Shown here piece after piece: positions 62,491 to 64,000 of a DNA stretch of 64,000 nt. The stretch covers positions 1 through 64,000 of the forward strand of contig JDUB01000015.1 of assembly GCA_000771265.1 (NCBI GenBank), in the 5' to 3' direction. The position numbers were made by a program, and so were the translations under genes. The stretch comes from Bifidobacterium thermophilum DSM 20210 (GTDB taxonomy: Bacteria > Actinomycetota > Actinomycetes > Actinomycetales > Bifidobacteriaceae). Within the stretch, counting starts at the first letter, position 1. Each line of letters starts with the position of its first letter. The notes under the pieces are model-generated. The model did no database searches and was not told the DNA's origin. It saw only the letters and a list, made by a program, of their open reading frames with translations.

Positions 62491-62560
62491 ACGGCGGCAT
62501 TACCCGCATCAAGTTGACGGTCGAAGTCGTGGCTTCCTCTCAGCCCTTGCGGGCTCCCGT
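62491..62560 (-). ncRNA. TPP riboswitch (THI element)
   Basis: On the minus strand the region begins ACGGGAGCCC, contains GGGCTGAGAGG and ACCGTCAACTTGATGCGGG, and ends TAATGCCGCCGT. These are the conserved parts of the TPP aptamer, with P1 formed by ACGG and CCGT. It controls thiS-thiF-thiG with a terminator at 62243-62303. Confidence 0.93.
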
Positions 62561-62792
62561 TCGGTTGTGAGGCCATCCTAGGCAACGCCCCCGGACAAGC
62601 GCTGGCCGAGATGCCGGACAAGACGGAACAGCTTGTCCGGCGCGGTGTGTTGTGAGTGCATTGCATCCGCAGTGCTGTCCATCTGTCGCGTCTGCCCGTG
62701 ATTATTTTGCTCTCGGTCGTTGGTAGATGATTGTGACCGCTTGCAGATAGGATTCGGCTGAGAGGCGAGGACGTGTGAGGAAAGTGGATTCC

Positions 62793-63977
62793 ATGACGAA
62801 CGATTGTTCCGGTCATCGGTGCCAATTGCCGGGATTGCAAGTGTTGCGTGCAGTGGCGTGCGTCGGAGTGTTCCTTACCCATACCTTGATCGATGGGTTG
62901 GATGCTTTGGGGTCGTCCGCTGTCACGATATTCTTCATGCTGTCCGGCTTCGTGCTGGTATATCAGTATCTTGGCAAGCACAGGTTGGCTGAACCGTCGT
63001 TGGTTGCGAACGTTCGATTCGCGGTGCATAAGCTGTGGAGGCTGTACCCGTTGCATGTCGCGATGATCTGCCTGATGGTGGTGATTATGAGAATTCCTCC
63101 GAACCAGTTGCATCCGGAGGATATCGCAGCGATTCCTGCTAGTATGCTGTTGGTCCAGTCGTGGGTTCCTGTCCGGAGTACGTTCTGGGGCGCGAATTCG
63201 GTGTCATGGTTTCTGAGCGATTTGTTGTTCCTGTATTTTCTGTTCCCGTGGATTCTACGCGGGTTTGAACGGCAGTCGGGGCTGCCGTTGCGGCAGACAC
63301 GTCGTCGCGCGATGGCGGTTATCACGGTGATGTTGGCTGTGGAAGTCATCTTCGGGTTGCTGAGCACTTGTTTCCCTCATCCGGTCGGGGGAGAAACGCT
63401 CGGATTCTGGTTCATGTATATTTTCCCGCCGGCACGTATCCCTGATTTTATGATTGGGTGTGCGTTGGGGTATCTGTTCGTCAGAACGCAGGAATCGCCA
63501 CATGAGAGTGTGCGTGACGGGTATATGCAGTCCAGCATGATGCAACTGTTTGCAGTGGTGCTGATGATGCTGGCGAACCTGCTGTTCGAGATTGCCCATC
63601 ATGGTAAAGATGACTGGGTGGGGTACCGGATCATGCATGACGGCGTTTGGTATTCGGAGCTGTTGCCGTTTACGATGACCGCCGGATTGCTCATCTGGTC
63701 GTTTGCGCATACGCAGGGTGCAATGACCCAGATGCTCGACAGCCGCATGATGATGTTCTTGGCTGCGTTGAGCCCGTATTTCTATCTCATTCACCGTCCG
63801 GCTATGCTTGCCGTGCAAGTGGTGATTGCCAAGTTCGATGTTGGGATCCTGATAGATTCCGTGCCATATATGGCCATCGTTATCGCGGTGTCGCTTGCAT
63901 TGTCGTGGCTGTATTCCGTGATAATCGGGCGTCCGGTACGCTGGCAGTCTTTCGGCAGCGTGAACATTCGGCGATAA
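62793..63977 (+). CDS. Acyltransferase-3 family membrane protein
   Basis: This is 394 residues with about ten membrane segments. The family N-terminus (LPGLQVLRAVACVGVFLTHT) holds the conserved R-x10-H pair, and VTIFFMLSGFVLVYQYLG follows. The ending reads LSPYFYLIHRPAML. Such proteins transfer acyl groups (often acetyl) to extracellular polysaccharides or lipids. GAGGAAAG precedes ATG 62793; the GTG at 62775 is an alternative. Transcribed away from the thi leader. Confidence 0.85.
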   Translation: MTNDCSGHRCQLPGLQVLRAVACVGVFLTHTLIDGLDALGSSAVTIFFMLSGFVLVYQYLGKHRLAEPSLVANVRFAVHKLWRLYPLHVAMICLMVVIMRIPPNQLHPEDIAAIPASMLLVQSWVPVRSTFWGANSVSWFLSDLLFLYFLFPWILRGFERQSGLPLRQTRRRAMAVITVMLAVEVIFGLLSTCFPHPVGGETLGFWFMYIFPPARIPDFMIGCALGYLFVRTQESPHESVRDGYMQSSMMQLFAVVLMMLANLLFEIAHHGKDDWVGYRIMHDGVWYSELLPFTMTAGLLIWSFAHTQGAMTQMLDSRMMMFLAALSPYFYLIHRPAMLAVQVVIAKFDVGILIDSVPYMAIVIAVSLALSWLYSVIIGRPVRWQSFGSVNIRR

Positions 63978-64000
63978 GGGGATTACTTGGCTTGTCCGGC

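Overview
The window looks like a chromosomal stretch of a Bifidobacterium. It is GC-rich with strong GGAGG-type ribosome binding sites, and it carries a sucrose phosphorylase with a dedicated sucrose-type transporter, several LacI regulators beside glycoside genes, and a sortase-dependent pilus locus with a poly-G tract. No database was searched; all assignments come from motifs and family knowledge.

Layout. Bases 1-1011 are the right end of an integrated element: a truncated coiled-coil membrane protein, a hairpin terminator and a 3' tRNA fragment that looks like an attR. Bases 1163-3488 form a probable zinc-starvation module: six zinc-free ribosomal protein paralogues (L28, L33, S14, L31, L36, L32) divergent from a COG0523-like protein, with a Zur-box-like site between. 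Then come an SDR, class II aldolase, polysaccharide deacetylase and purA (3755-8834). Bases 9019-23703 hold two anion-defence modules (Fluc pair plus CLC each) that flank a branched-chain amino acid ABC system (livHMGF and livK). A DUF1653 protein and a sucrose phosphorylase/transporter pair follow (24235-27931).

Bases 27932-30110 are a repeat field with two arrays of exact 125-bp period. After it a leucine-rich leader peptide with a clear attenuator precedes an MHS-type transporter, followed by ilvC. Bases 33469-47009 contain a decayed sialate O-acetylesterase beside its LacI neighbour, an ABC exporter, an amino acid permease with a TetR, a cation/proton antiporter, a 73-bp-period repeat array, and an alpha-glucosidase with a divergent LacI regulator and matching operators. 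Bases 47244-49445 hold an orphan HicB-like protein and an HTH/nucleotidyltransferase toxin-antitoxin pair.

Bases 50287-57587 form a pilus island: a palindrome, an 11-G tract, an HTH protein, a class C sortase, a vWA-containing tip pilin, a major pilin, and a second HTH protein of the same family. The window ends with an amino acid permease, 23-bp iteron-like repeats, a TPP-riboswitch-controlled thiS-thiF-thiG cluster on the minus strand, and an acyltransferase-3 membrane protein.

Intergenic DNA is rich in several families of palindromic and tandem repeats, which is the most unusual overall feature.
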